29,259 nucleotides of DNA from Geothermovivens sp964644845 (GTDB taxonomy: Bacteria; Zhuqueibacterota; Zhuqueibacteria; Oleimicrobiales; Geothermoviventaceae). The notes under the pieces are model-generated. The model had not been told where the DNA came from, searched no databases, and was given only the letters and a program-made list of their open reading frames with translations. The first letter of the stretch is position 1, and each line of letters opens with the position of its first letter. A program made the translations under genes and the position numbers. Positions 22,560-29,259 of the stretch are shown in pieces. The stretch lies in assembly GCA_964644845.1 (NCBI GenBank), contig CAZXXS010000069.1, positions 1 to 29,259 of the forward strand. The letters are read 5' to 3'.

Positions 22560-23906
22560 ATGAGGCGTTTGGCCGGTTCGGTACTGGCAGCGGTGCTCTT
22601 GTTGTTCACCGCTGAGGCGTGGCCTCAAGACACGCTGCGTCTTTCGCTTGAAGACTGCGTGGAGCTGGCGTTGAAGAAGAACCCCTCTTACCTTGCGGCT
22701 ACAAAGCAGATCGACATCGCTGTGGCGCAGGAACACGAGGCGCTGGGTGGCTTCCTGCCTCAGCTCAATCTGCAAGGCTCTTACACCTGGCTGGAAAAGG
22801 TGATGACGGTGGAGATGCCCCCGCTCTTTCGCTTTCCTGGGATGCCTGCCAAGCCACAGAGGATCAAACTCGACTTCACTCTCGACTACCAAGGGCAGGT
22901 TACCCTCACACAGCCTCTGTTCACCAGTGGACGTCTCTGGCACGCGTACAAGCAAGCTCGATTGGCCGCAAAGCTTGCCAGGGAAAAGGTCCGCCAGACC
23001 CGCCAGGAGACAATTCTTCAGGTTGGCAAAAGCTACTTTGGCTGCCTGCTTGCGGATGAGTTTGCCCGTGTTGCGCGTCAGGCCGTGGACGTGGCAGCCA
23101 AACACTTGAAGAGCGTGCAAGACCGACGCGCCGTTGGCATGGCCACGGACTTTGACGTGCTTCGGGCTCAGGTCCAGCTCTCAAACCTCGAGCCCCAGCT
23201 CGCGAAAGCGGAAAACGGTCAGCGGCTGGCCTACCTCGGATTGAAAGAGCTTGTGGGGTTGGACTCGAACCAGCCGATTGCCCTGGTGGACACGTTCTTC
23301 TACCGACGACCGGATTTGTCGCTTGACAGTGCCATCAGACTGGCGCTCGAGAAACGGCCGGAATTGCGTCAAATGGAGCTTCAGCGACAGATGGGTGTGC
23401 AGATGCTTAAGCTGGCCAAAGCCAACGACGACCCCATGCTCGCTTTGCAGGGAAACTACAGCTTTCGCAACGACAAGTTCACTCTGGATCGACGACAGTG
23501 GGACGACTTCTACACGGTGAACGTGGTGCTGTCTGTGCCGCTTTTCGACGGCTTTCGAACCCATGCCAAAGTAAGCCAGGCGCGGTCGCAGTTGACCAGC
23601 ATCGAGCTCGCCGAGGAGGCACTGCGCCGCGGCGTCAGGCTTCAGGTGCAACAGGCCTACTCAAAATTCGAAGAGGCGGAAAAGCGTTTGAACTCCCAAC
23701 GTAGCAACGTGCAGCAGGCTCGCGAGAGCGTGCGGATCGCCGAAGCGAGTTACCAACAAGGGATGTTGACAAACCTGGAGGTGATCAGCGCTCAGCTGGC
23801 CTTGAAACAGGCGGAAACCAACTGGTCGCAGGCGCTCTACGACTGCTCTGTAGCAGCGATTGAAATTCAGCGGGCCATTGGTACACTGGACTCCGTGAAA
23901 CGGTAG
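22560..23906 (+). CDS. TolC-family outer-membrane efflux protein
   Basis: A 448-residue protein with a signal peptide (cleavage near AEA-WP, about residue 20). It has two repeats of the TolC/OEP fold: LSLEDCVELALKKNPSYLAA near the start and LDSAIRLALEKRPELRQME near residue 255. Long alpha-hairpins and strands such as LQGNYSFRND and VVLSVPLFDG match the family. It forms a trimeric outer-membrane channel joined to the periplasmic adaptor. GGGAGG precedes ATG 22560. It lies 54 nt after tetR and 74 nt before the adaptor gene. Confidence 0.92.
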   Translation: MRRLAGSVLAAVLLLFTAEAWPQDTLRLSLEDCVELALKKNPSYLAATKQIDIAVAQEHEALGGFLPQLNLQGSYTWLEKVMTVEMPPLFRFPGMPAKPQRIKLDFTLDYQGQVTLTQPLFTSGRLWHAYKQARLAAKLAREKVRQTRQETILQVGKSYFGCLLADEFARVARQAVDVAAKHLKSVQDRRAVGMATDFDVLRAQVQLSNLEPQLAKAENGQRLAYLGLKELVGLDSNQPIALVDTFFYRRPDLSLDSAIRLALEKRPELRQMELQRQMGVQMLKLAKANDDPMLALQGNYSFRNDKFTLDRRQWDDFYTVNVVLSVPLFDGFRTHAKVSQARSQLTSIELAEEALRRGVRLQVQQAYSKFEEAEKRLNSQRSNVQQARESVRIAEASYQQGMLTNLEVISAQLALKQAETNWSQALYDCSVAAIEIQRAIGTLDSVKR

Positions 23907-23980
23907 GTGTGGGTGCCTGTCGATCCACTGAAGTGCTTGTGTGCGAAGTTCACGTGCTTGGGACAAAAAGGGGAACGGAC

Positions 23981-25126
23981 ATGATTTGGAGCAGAATGCC
24001 GAAGGTCAGTGCAGCACTGTGGCAGACAACGGTGGTTGCCGTTGTCGTGGGGTTCCTTGTTGCAGGGGGTGGGTGTGGTCGCCGCGGAGGGGGTAAGCAG
24101 GGCCAGACAGGGGCGGCTACCTGGGTTCGCGTCGTCCCAGCGGCCGTGAAGACGATTGCCCAGACACTCAAACACACCGGCCAGGTGCGGGCCTGGCGGG
24201 TGGCGAACGTGGGACCGGAAATCGGTGGACGCATCGCCAGGATTTACGTGCAGGAAGGCGACTGGGTGAAAAAAGGACAGGTTTTGGCGGAACTGGACAC
24301 GCGATCGATGCGCCTTCAGAAAGAACAGGCCGAGGCGGCTGTCGCGGTTGCGAAAGCCAATCTGGAGACAGCCCAACGCACGTGGGAGCGGATTTCGAAA
24401 CTCCACGAGCAGGGAATGGTAACCGACCAGGACTTTGAGAAGGCAGAGCTCGGTCTGAAATCCGCCAAAGCTCAGCTGCAGCAGGCGAAGGCAGCTCTGC
24501 ACCTGGCCGAGTACCAGCTCGACGTGGCCATCATGAAGGCCCCTTTTGACGGGGTGGTAACCGGCAAATGGCACGAAGAAGGGGATGTGGTCAATCCGAT
24601 GATGGGCATGGCGGGTCGTGGCAGCGGAGTTTTGACGGTGGTTGATCCAACCAAAGTGAAGGTCATGGTGCAGCTCCCACCGTCAGAGGTGGGATTGGTG
24701 CACAGAGGGCAGAAGGCGTTTCTCGAGGTAGCCACAATGCCGGGCAGGCGTTTCTACGGACAGGTAACTTGGGTTAACCCCGGCGCTGACCCGGGCAGCA
24801 AAACGTTCACAGCTCAGGTCGTGTGTAAGAATCCGGGCCTGGCGATTAAACCAGGTGTCTTTGCTGACGTGACAATTGTTGTCGAGGAGCATCCAGAGGC
24901 AATCGTTGTCCCCCGGGTTGCCGTACTTGGTGACTCGATTGTTTTTGTAGCGGAGAACAACGTAGCCAGGGAACGCAGGGTACGAATCGGCCTCAAGAAC
25001 AAGGACGAGGTTGAAGTACTGGATGGTGTGCGGCCCGGGGAGGCGGTGATCGTGGAAGGCAACTACGGACTCTCTGACGGCACGCCGTTGGTGGTGCAGA
25101 CCGGCAAAGCAGAGACTCAGCCGTGA
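23981..25126 (+). CDS. RND efflux periplasmic adaptor (membrane fusion protein)
   Basis: A 381-residue adaptor. The N-terminal hydrophobic segment ends in GGGC (a non-canonical lipobox, so lipidation is uncertain). After it come a lipoyl half (GPEIGGRIARIYVQEGDWV), an alpha-hairpin (about 100-170), the second lipoyl half (IMKAPFDGVVTGKWHEEGD), then beta-barrel and membrane-proximal domains (AIVVPRVAVLGDSIVFVAEN). This is the AcrA/HlyD plan. The start is ATG 23981 behind AGGGGAA; ATG 23996 is possible. It links TolC to the pump encoded 184 nt downstream. Confidence 0.92.
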   Translation: MIWSRMPKVSAALWQTTVVAVVVGFLVAGGGCGRRGGGKQGQTGAATWVRVVPAAVKTIAQTLKHTGQVRAWRVANVGPEIGGRIARIYVQEGDWVKKGQVLAELDTRSMRLQKEQAEAAVAVAKANLETAQRTWERISKLHEQGMVTDQDFEKAELGLKSAKAQLQQAKAALHLAEYQLDVAIMKAPFDGVVTGKWHEEGDVVNPMMGMAGRGSGVLTVVDPTKVKVMVQLPPSEVGLVHRGQKAFLEVATMPGRRFYGQVTWVNPGADPGSKTFTAQVVCKNPGLAIKPGVFADVTIVVEEHPEAIVVPRVAVLGDSIVFVAENNVARERRVRIGLKNKDEVEVLDGVRPGEAVIVEGNYGLSDGTPLVVQTGKAETQP

Positions 25127-25310
25127 CGAGCTGGTCGGTTGCTTCGCCTGGCTGCTTCAGTGTAACAAAATGGGCATCCGGTTCCTGGGGGGTGTTGTGA
25201 TGAGCAAAAACGTTCACTGGCAGGTTGCGATCGAGCGAGCCTGAGAGCGCCAAAAACTGGCACCTCGTAGCGCGGTTGCGTTTGCGAGGACTTTGCGAGG
25301 AGGTTTCGAG

Positions 25311-28300
25311 ATGTCCTTGCCTGAACTTTCGGTCAAACGACGGGTCACAACGGCCATGGTGATGGCCATCATCGTGGTGATCGGATCCATTTCTTTCTTC
25401 AAACTGGGACTCGATCTGCTGCCCGACATTGACTACCCCGTGGTGTCGGTCATCACCACGTACAGCGGGGCTTCTCCGGAAGACGTGGAGACTTTGCTGA
25501 CGCGGCCCGTGGAGGAGATTGTTAGCCAGGTCAACCGTGTCAAGAAGGTCACGTCGATTTCGCAGGAGGGGGCCTCCATCGTGATGGTGGAGTTCGAATG
25601 GGGAACGAACCTGGACTTCGCGGCACAGGACATCCGCGATCGGTTGGGTCTGTTTCGCCAGTTCTTGCCGGAAGACGCCAGCGATCCCTTAGTGGTGAAA
25701 TTCAACGTGTCGCAGTTTCCGATTCTTGGTTACGGCGTGGTCGGGAACATGGAAACCAAGGATCTTACGGACTACGTCAAAGACAACATTGCTAACCGCC
25801 TGGAACGAATCGATGGTGTGGCTTCGTGTGTGGTCGAATCGCCCGAAGTTCGCGAGATTGCCGTTTCGGTGGACAAAGCGGCACTTGAATCGCGCGGTCT
25901 GGCCCTTTCGGACGTGGTCAAGGCGCTGCGTGCGGCCAACCTGACGCTGCCTGGTGGCTACCTGGTGGACGGCTACACCGAGTTCCGCGTCCGCACTGTG
26001 GGCGAGTTTCGTTCGCTGGACGACATCGCCTCGACAATCGTCGGAGTGTCACGCCTCGGGAACCCGATTCACTTGCGCGACATCGCCAAGGTTCGCGACA
26101 GCTACAAAGAAATTCGGCAACACACACGGGTTCAAGGGCAGAAGGGTGTGTTCATGATGGTCCGCAAACGCTCCGGAGCGAACTCGGTGAACGTAGCCCG
26201 GGCTGTGAAGAAGAGCTTGGAGGAAATGAAGCAGACCCTGCCGCCGGGGATCAAGTTCTACCTGGCGTGGGATGTGTCGGAGATGATCGAGCGCATCACA
26301 CACCGGACCAGCAGCAACGCGATCGTCGGTGGGTTGCTGGCCATGTTCATGATCTACCTGTTCCTCCGCAACTGGAGGCCTACGCTGATCATCAGTCTGG
26401 CCATCCCGCTCTCCATCATTGCCACCTTCATCGCACTCTACAGTGCTGGGTACACCTTAAACCTGATGACCCTCGGGGGGCTGGCACTTGGCGTAGGAAT
26501 GTTCGTGGACAACGCTGTCGTTGTCATCGAGAACACCTTCCGCCACCTTGAGCTGGGCAAAGACCGCTTCGAAGCCGCCAAGATCGGGGCAACAGAGGTC
26601 GGGATGGCCATCACGGCGTCAACGCTCACCACCGTAGCCGTCTTTTTCCCGATGGTGTTCGTGGGTGGCATCGCCGGTCAGATGTCCCGTGGCCTTGCTT
26701 TGACGATCGCTTTTGCCCTGTTCGCTTCGCTATTTGTGAGCCTGACGCTCGTTCCCATGATGGCTGCGACGATCTTCCGGGAAAAGGACATTCACGGCAA
26801 GCTGGCCGGCATCACACACGGGCGTTTCATTGATCGCCTGCGTGTGCGCTACGAGGATCGCTTGCGCTGGGTGCTGAAACACCGGGGACGCTTTCTGCTG
26901 GTTGTCTTTCTGGTGTTTCTGCTGTCAATCGGCCTCACCAAACTGCTGGGCGTCGAGTTTCTTCCGAAGATGGACCAAACGATGGCCATGGTCCGGATCA
27001 AACTGCCGGTTGGAACGGCCCTGGAGGAGACCAATCGAATCACGAAGCTGGCGGAGAAGATCACCTCGAGCCAGCCCGAGGTGCGCACGTTCATTGCGAC
27101 CGTTGGGGTGGACGAGGAGAACGCACTGAACCTGGCCGGAGGCAACGCTCCGCAGGGTCCGAACGAGGCGTTCATCTGGTTGAACCTCAAGCCTAAGAAA
27201 GAACGCAAGCGAAGTTCGGATGAGCTTCTGGAAGACCTGCGACACAAGTTGCCACGCATCAAGGGAGCTAAGATCGAAGCGGTGGACATGTCCGGACAAT
27301 TCCTGGGCCAGGAGACACTGAGTCCCATCGAAATCAAGATTTTCGGTAAGGATCTGGATCGTCTCCGGAACATGGCCGAGGCTGTGGCGACACTGATCAC
27401 GAACGTTCCCGGCATCCGGGATGTGGACGTGAGTTTGCGCCAATCAAAGCCGGAGTACCGCCTGGTGATCGACCGCGAACGAGCTTCCCGCCTGGGTCTC
27501 CCCGTTGCCCTGGTTGCCGACGCCGTGCAGACCGCGACTCTGGGTAAGGTGGCGACGCGGTACCGTCACGCCGGCGATGAAACGGACGTGCGCGTAAAGC
27601 TGGATCGCGCCGACCGGGATGAACTTGCCGACATCTTGCACGTGCCGCTCAAGACGCCAGCGGGCAAGATCGTTCCGCTCAGCGAGGTGGCTCACGTGAC
27701 CGAAACGGCCGGACCGATTCAGATTACGCGCGAGAGCCAGACGCGCGTGGTTACGGTCACGGCCAACATCTACGGGCGAGACCTCGGCAGCGTGGTGGGC
27801 GACATCAAACAGCGGCTCGGACCGTTCACGCACCAGCTACCTTCCGGGTATTTTGTGGAAATCGGCGGACAGTACGACCAGTTGCGCGAGGTCCTCAAGT
27901 GGCTCGCAGCGGCGGCTGCACTCTCGTTGTTGCTGGTCTACATGGTCATGGCCTCTCAGTTCGAGTCTCTGCGCGACCCGTTCATCATCATGTTCACCAT
28001 TCCGCTGGCCTACATTGGCGTCGTGTTCGGCCTCGGCCTCACCGGCCAGACGCTGTCGCTGCCGTCGTTCATGGGCATCCTGATCCTGGTGGGAATCGCC
28101 GTGAACAACGGGATCGTCATGATCGACTACATCAACCAGCTGCGGGAGCGTGGGTTGTCGCCGCTGCAAGCGCTGGTGCAAGGCGCCAGCACACGGCTAC
28201 GGCCTATTCTGATCACTGCCCTGACCACCATCCTCGGCATGCTGCCCATGGCTTTGACCCGCTCGGAAGGTGCGGAGTTTCGGCGACCGATGGCGATCGC

Positions 28301-28406
28301 GGTGATCTTCGGCCTGATGTTCACCACGTTCCTGACCCTTTTTGTGATCCCGAGCCTCTACGCGGCTTTTGAAGGCATTCGCCTTTCCGACAAGGGAACA
28401 AAGTAG
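25311..28406 (+). CDS. RND-family efflux pump (HAE-1/AcrB-like)
   Basis: A 1031-residue inner-membrane pump with 12 membrane helices in two halves and two large periplasmic loops. TM4 reads MFVDNAVVVIENTF; D400 corresponds to AcrB Asp407, and N401 stands where AcrB has Asp408. TM10 reads GIAVNNGIVMIDY, with Asn where AcrB has Lys940. Such a reduced proton relay is common in RND pumps outside Proteobacteria. The C-terminal portion shows EFRRPMAIAVIFGLMFTTFL. It exports hydrophobic or amphiphilic compounds using the proton or another ion gradient. Start ATG 25311 follows GAGGAGG. The substrate cannot be read from sequence. Confidence 0.95.
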   Translation: MSLPELSVKRRVTTAMVMAIIVVIGSISFFKLGLDLLPDIDYPVVSVITTYSGASPEDVETLLTRPVEEIVSQVNRVKKVTSISQEGASIVMVEFEWGTNLDFAAQDIRDRLGLFRQFLPEDASDPLVVKFNVSQFPILGYGVVGNMETKDLTDYVKDNIANRLERIDGVASCVVESPEVREIAVSVDKAALESRGLALSDVVKALRAANLTLPGGYLVDGYTEFRVRTVGEFRSLDDIASTIVGVSRLGNPIHLRDIAKVRDSYKEIRQHTRVQGQKGVFMMVRKRSGANSVNVARAVKKSLEEMKQTLPPGIKFYLAWDVSEMIERITHRTSSNAIVGGLLAMFMIYLFLRNWRPTLIISLAIPLSIIATFIALYSAGYTLNLMTLGGLALGVGMFVDNAVVVIENTFRHLELGKDRFEAAKIGATEVGMAITASTLTTVAVFFPMVFVGGIAGQMSRGLALTIAFALFASLFVSLTLVPMMAATIFREKDIHGKLAGITHGRFIDRLRVRYEDRLRWVLKHRGRFLLVVFLVFLLSIGLTKLLGVEFLPKMDQTMAMVRIKLPVGTALEETNRITKLAEKITSSQPEVRTFIATVGVDEENALNLAGGNAPQGPNEAFIWLNLKPKKERKRSSDELLEDLRHKLPRIKGAKIEAVDMSGQFLGQETLSPIEIKIFGKDLDRLRNMAEAVATLITNVPGIRDVDVSLRQSKPEYRLVIDRERASRLGLPVALVADAVQTATLGKVATRYRHAGDETDVRVKLDRADRDELADILHVPLKTPAGKIVPLSEVAHVTETAGPIQITRESQTRVVTVTANIYGRDLGSVVGDIKQRLGPFTHQLPSGYFVEIGGQYDQLREVLKWLAAAAALSLLLVYMVMASQFESLRDPFIIMFTIPLAYIGVVFGLGLTGQTLSLPSFMGILILVGIAVNNGIVMIDYINQLRERGLSPLQALVQGASTRLRPILITALTTILGMLPMALTRSEGAEFRRPMAIAVIFGLMFTTFLTLFVIPSLYAAFEGIRLSDKGTK

Positions 28407-28477
28407 CGCATCTGCAGGTGTTTCGCCGAGCTGTCGGATTGGTGAGGTCGCCGGATCAGGGTAATTTGAAAAATCTC

Positions 28478-28519
28478 CCCCTGCGGGCAAAAACAACTTG
28501 CGCGCAGGGGATTTTGTTT
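28478..28519 (+). terminator. Intrinsic terminator after the efflux operon
   Basis: CCCCTGCG (28478-28485) pairs perfectly with CGCAGGGG (28503-28510), followed by ATTTTGTTT. An A-rich stretch precedes the stem, so the hairpin could also work on the - strand. It lies 70 nt past the RND stop codon. Confidence 0.72.
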
Positions 28520-28528
28520 GTAGATTGA

Positions 28529-28543
28529 TATCGAAATTCGATA
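28529..28543 (+). promoter_or_regulatory. Palindromic operator upstream of the PadR gene
   Basis: TATCGAA-A-TTCGATA is a perfect inverted repeat with 7-bp arms, 22 nt before the PadR start codon. PadR-family regulators commonly bind palindromes in their own promoter region, so autoregulation is likely. TTGCGC (28498-28503) and TAGATT 17 nt later form a weak possible promoter overlapping it. Confidence 0.65.
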
Positions 28544-28565
28544 ACGAATCCGCGGGAGGGCTACG

Positions 28566-29243
28566 TTGGCGAGTGATCCTACACAGCGTTTTTTCGCAGG
28601 GTTCATGCGCATTCACATCTTGCACCACGCCGGTGAAGGCCCGATTTACGGGGTGGAGATTGCCCGCGAGCTGGGTCGGCACGGCTACCGCGTGAGCTAC
28701 GGGACGCTGTACCCGGTGCTGCATTCGCTGGAGAAGGCCGGTTTGTTGACTTCGCGACAAGTGGTGGAGGGTGGGCGCCGTCGGCGGGTGTACGAGCTGA
28801 CGGACCTTGGCCGGCGGACTCTGGAGGAGCTTAAACCGAAGATCCGCGAGCTGGTGGAAGAAGTGCTTGGGACCACCGTGGAAACGCACGAGAAAACTAC
28901 ACGGGCTGTTCGGGCACAGGGGCGGTCTGCAGTGCAGCCCGAAGGCGGCGGGGTCGCGCGCCGCCAGTTGGAGACCGACGAACCCGTACCCGCACCCCCA
29001 GTCGACGAACCGCGCCGCCGGAGGCAACGCAGTCGCCTCGCTCAACAATCGACTGCCGGGATCGATCCGGTCCGCAGAGAACACGCCTCTGTCGGCGGCG
29101 AACACCCACCGCCGCCCGCCCGCGCTCCACGTCAACTCCCGCGGTCGCGACGGGACCGTCGGACGCCGCGAGAAGTAGTGCTCAGGGCCGTCGTCGGGGG
29201 GCATGGGCGCGCACTCAGTCCGACTCCAGCCGGCTGCGGATGA
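28566..29243 (+). CDS. PadR-family transcriptional regulator, 3' part replaced or altered
   Basis: The first ~110 residues are a clear PadR winged-helix: FMRIHILHHAGEGPIYGVEI, RVSYGTLYPVLHSLEKAGLL and RRRVYELTDLGRRTLEELK, followed by a dimerisation helix (IRELVEEVLG). The start is TTG 28566 behind GGGAGGG. From about residue 118 the frame becomes an Arg/Pro/Gly-rich sequence with no family likeness, coinciding with a sharp rise in G+C. Short PadR proteins are normally 100-120 residues, so the true gene probably stopped soon after residue 110 and the remaining open frame is an artefact of GC-rich antisense sequence. Such regulators often control adjacent transporter genes; here the controlled gene would lie past the junction. 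Confidence 0.7.
   Translation: MASDPTQRFFAGFMRIHILHHAGEGPIYGVEIARELGRHGYRVSYGTLYPVLHSLEKAGLLTSRQVVEGGRRRRVYELTDLGRRTLEELKPKIRELVEEVLGTTVETHEKTTRAVRAQGRSAVQPEGGGVARRQLETDEPVPAPPVDEPRRRRQRSRLAQQSTAGIDPVRREHASVGGEHPPPPARAPRQLPRSRRDRRTPREVVLRAVVGGHGRALSPTPAGCG
28930..29204 (-). pseudogene. Truncated class I SAM-dependent methyltransferase (N-terminal part)
   Basis: From ATG 29204 the - strand encodes HYFSRRPTVP..., then DRGVFSADRIDPGSRLL and the SAM-binding motif I VDWGCGYGFVGLQLAARDP (about residues 67-85). This is the pattern of RsmC/RlmG-like 'small' methyltransferase domains. Likeness ends near residue 88, at about 28940; the continuing open frame below that is antisense to the PadR gene and is not methyltransferase. 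The gene is therefore cut at the junction. Composition is much more GC-rich than the rest of the window. The exact breakpoint cannot be set by eye; it lies roughly in 28915-28945. Confidence 0.6.
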
Positions 29244-29259
29244 CCTCGACCAGCCGGTC
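29215..29259 (-). CDS. C-terminus of an unidentified protein (5' partial)
   Basis: The - strand frame entering from the window edge reads DRLVEVIRSRLESD and then TGA (29217-29215), 10 nt before the methyltransferase ATG. The spacing suggests an operon with that gene. Fourteen residues do not allow a family call. It shares the GC-rich composition of the terminal segment. Confidence 0.4.
   Translation of the reverse strand, partial: DRLVEVIRSRLESD

Noticed and set aside
25170..25244. 24-codon open frame between the adaptor and RND genes
   Set aside because: Too short, no recognisable features, weak ribosome binding context; could be chance.
28197..29204. 335-residue - strand open frame as one gene
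   Set aside because: Only the first ~88 residues resemble a methyltransferase; the rest is antisense to the PadR and RND genes.
1..29259. CRISPR arrays, insertion sequences, tRNA and rRNA genes
   Set aside because: No repeat-spacer pattern, transposase, terminal repeats, tRNA T-loop context or rRNA sequence was found by reading both strands.

Overview
The window is about 29 kb from a diderm (Gram-negative type) bacterium. The evidence is a secretin, a TolC/RND tripartite pump, lipoprotein signals and a cytochrome c maturation (Ccm) locus. No rRNA or tRNA is visible, so the lineage cannot be named. The mix of a T4P/T2SS-like operon, a cysteine-type CcmE, a DUF6132-like protein and a TackOD1-like regulator would suit an uncultured FCB-group or thermophilic lineage, but that is inference only. 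The genes fall into three transcriptional blocks.

Block 1 (+ strand, 1-9740) starts with the end of a pilin-like gene and three minor pseudopilin genes. A PilM-PilN fusion, PilO, PilP and a PilQ/GspD secretin follow; together these form the inner-membrane alignment complex and outer-membrane pore of a type IV pilus or type II secretion-like machine. The ATPase, platform protein and prepilin peptidase are not in the window. Next come a soluble histidine kinase and a REC protein carrying a cysteine-rich TackOD1-like domain and a degenerate GGDEF domain; the REC phospho-acceptor Asp is replaced by Glu. The block ends with an exported HMA metal-binding protein and a strong terminator.

Block 2 (- strand, 21295-10023), read 5'->3' on its own strand, holds a DUF6132-like protein, an ECF sigma factor with a soluble zinc anti-sigma factor, then a Ccm operon (ccmE, ccmF, ccmI-like, an unknown membrane protein, ccmA, ccmB, ccmC, and a 52-codon ccmD). 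It ends with a dicarboxylate/amino-acid:cation symporter and an NhaC-type Na+/H+ antiporter. CcmE carries the CxxxY haem site and no ccmG or ccmH is present, which matches the variant called System I*. A near-consensus promoter precedes ccmE.

Block 3 (+ strand, 21885-28406) is a self-contained efflux operon: a TetR regulator behind a perfect inverted-repeat operator, then TolC, a periplasmic adaptor and an RND pump, closed by a terminator. A PadR regulator gene follows with its own palindrome. From about 28.92 kb the sequence turns very GC-rich. The PadR reading frame loses family resemblance there, and the opposite strand shows a truncated methyltransferase and the end of another gene. That junction looks like an assembly chimera or a recent recombination point.
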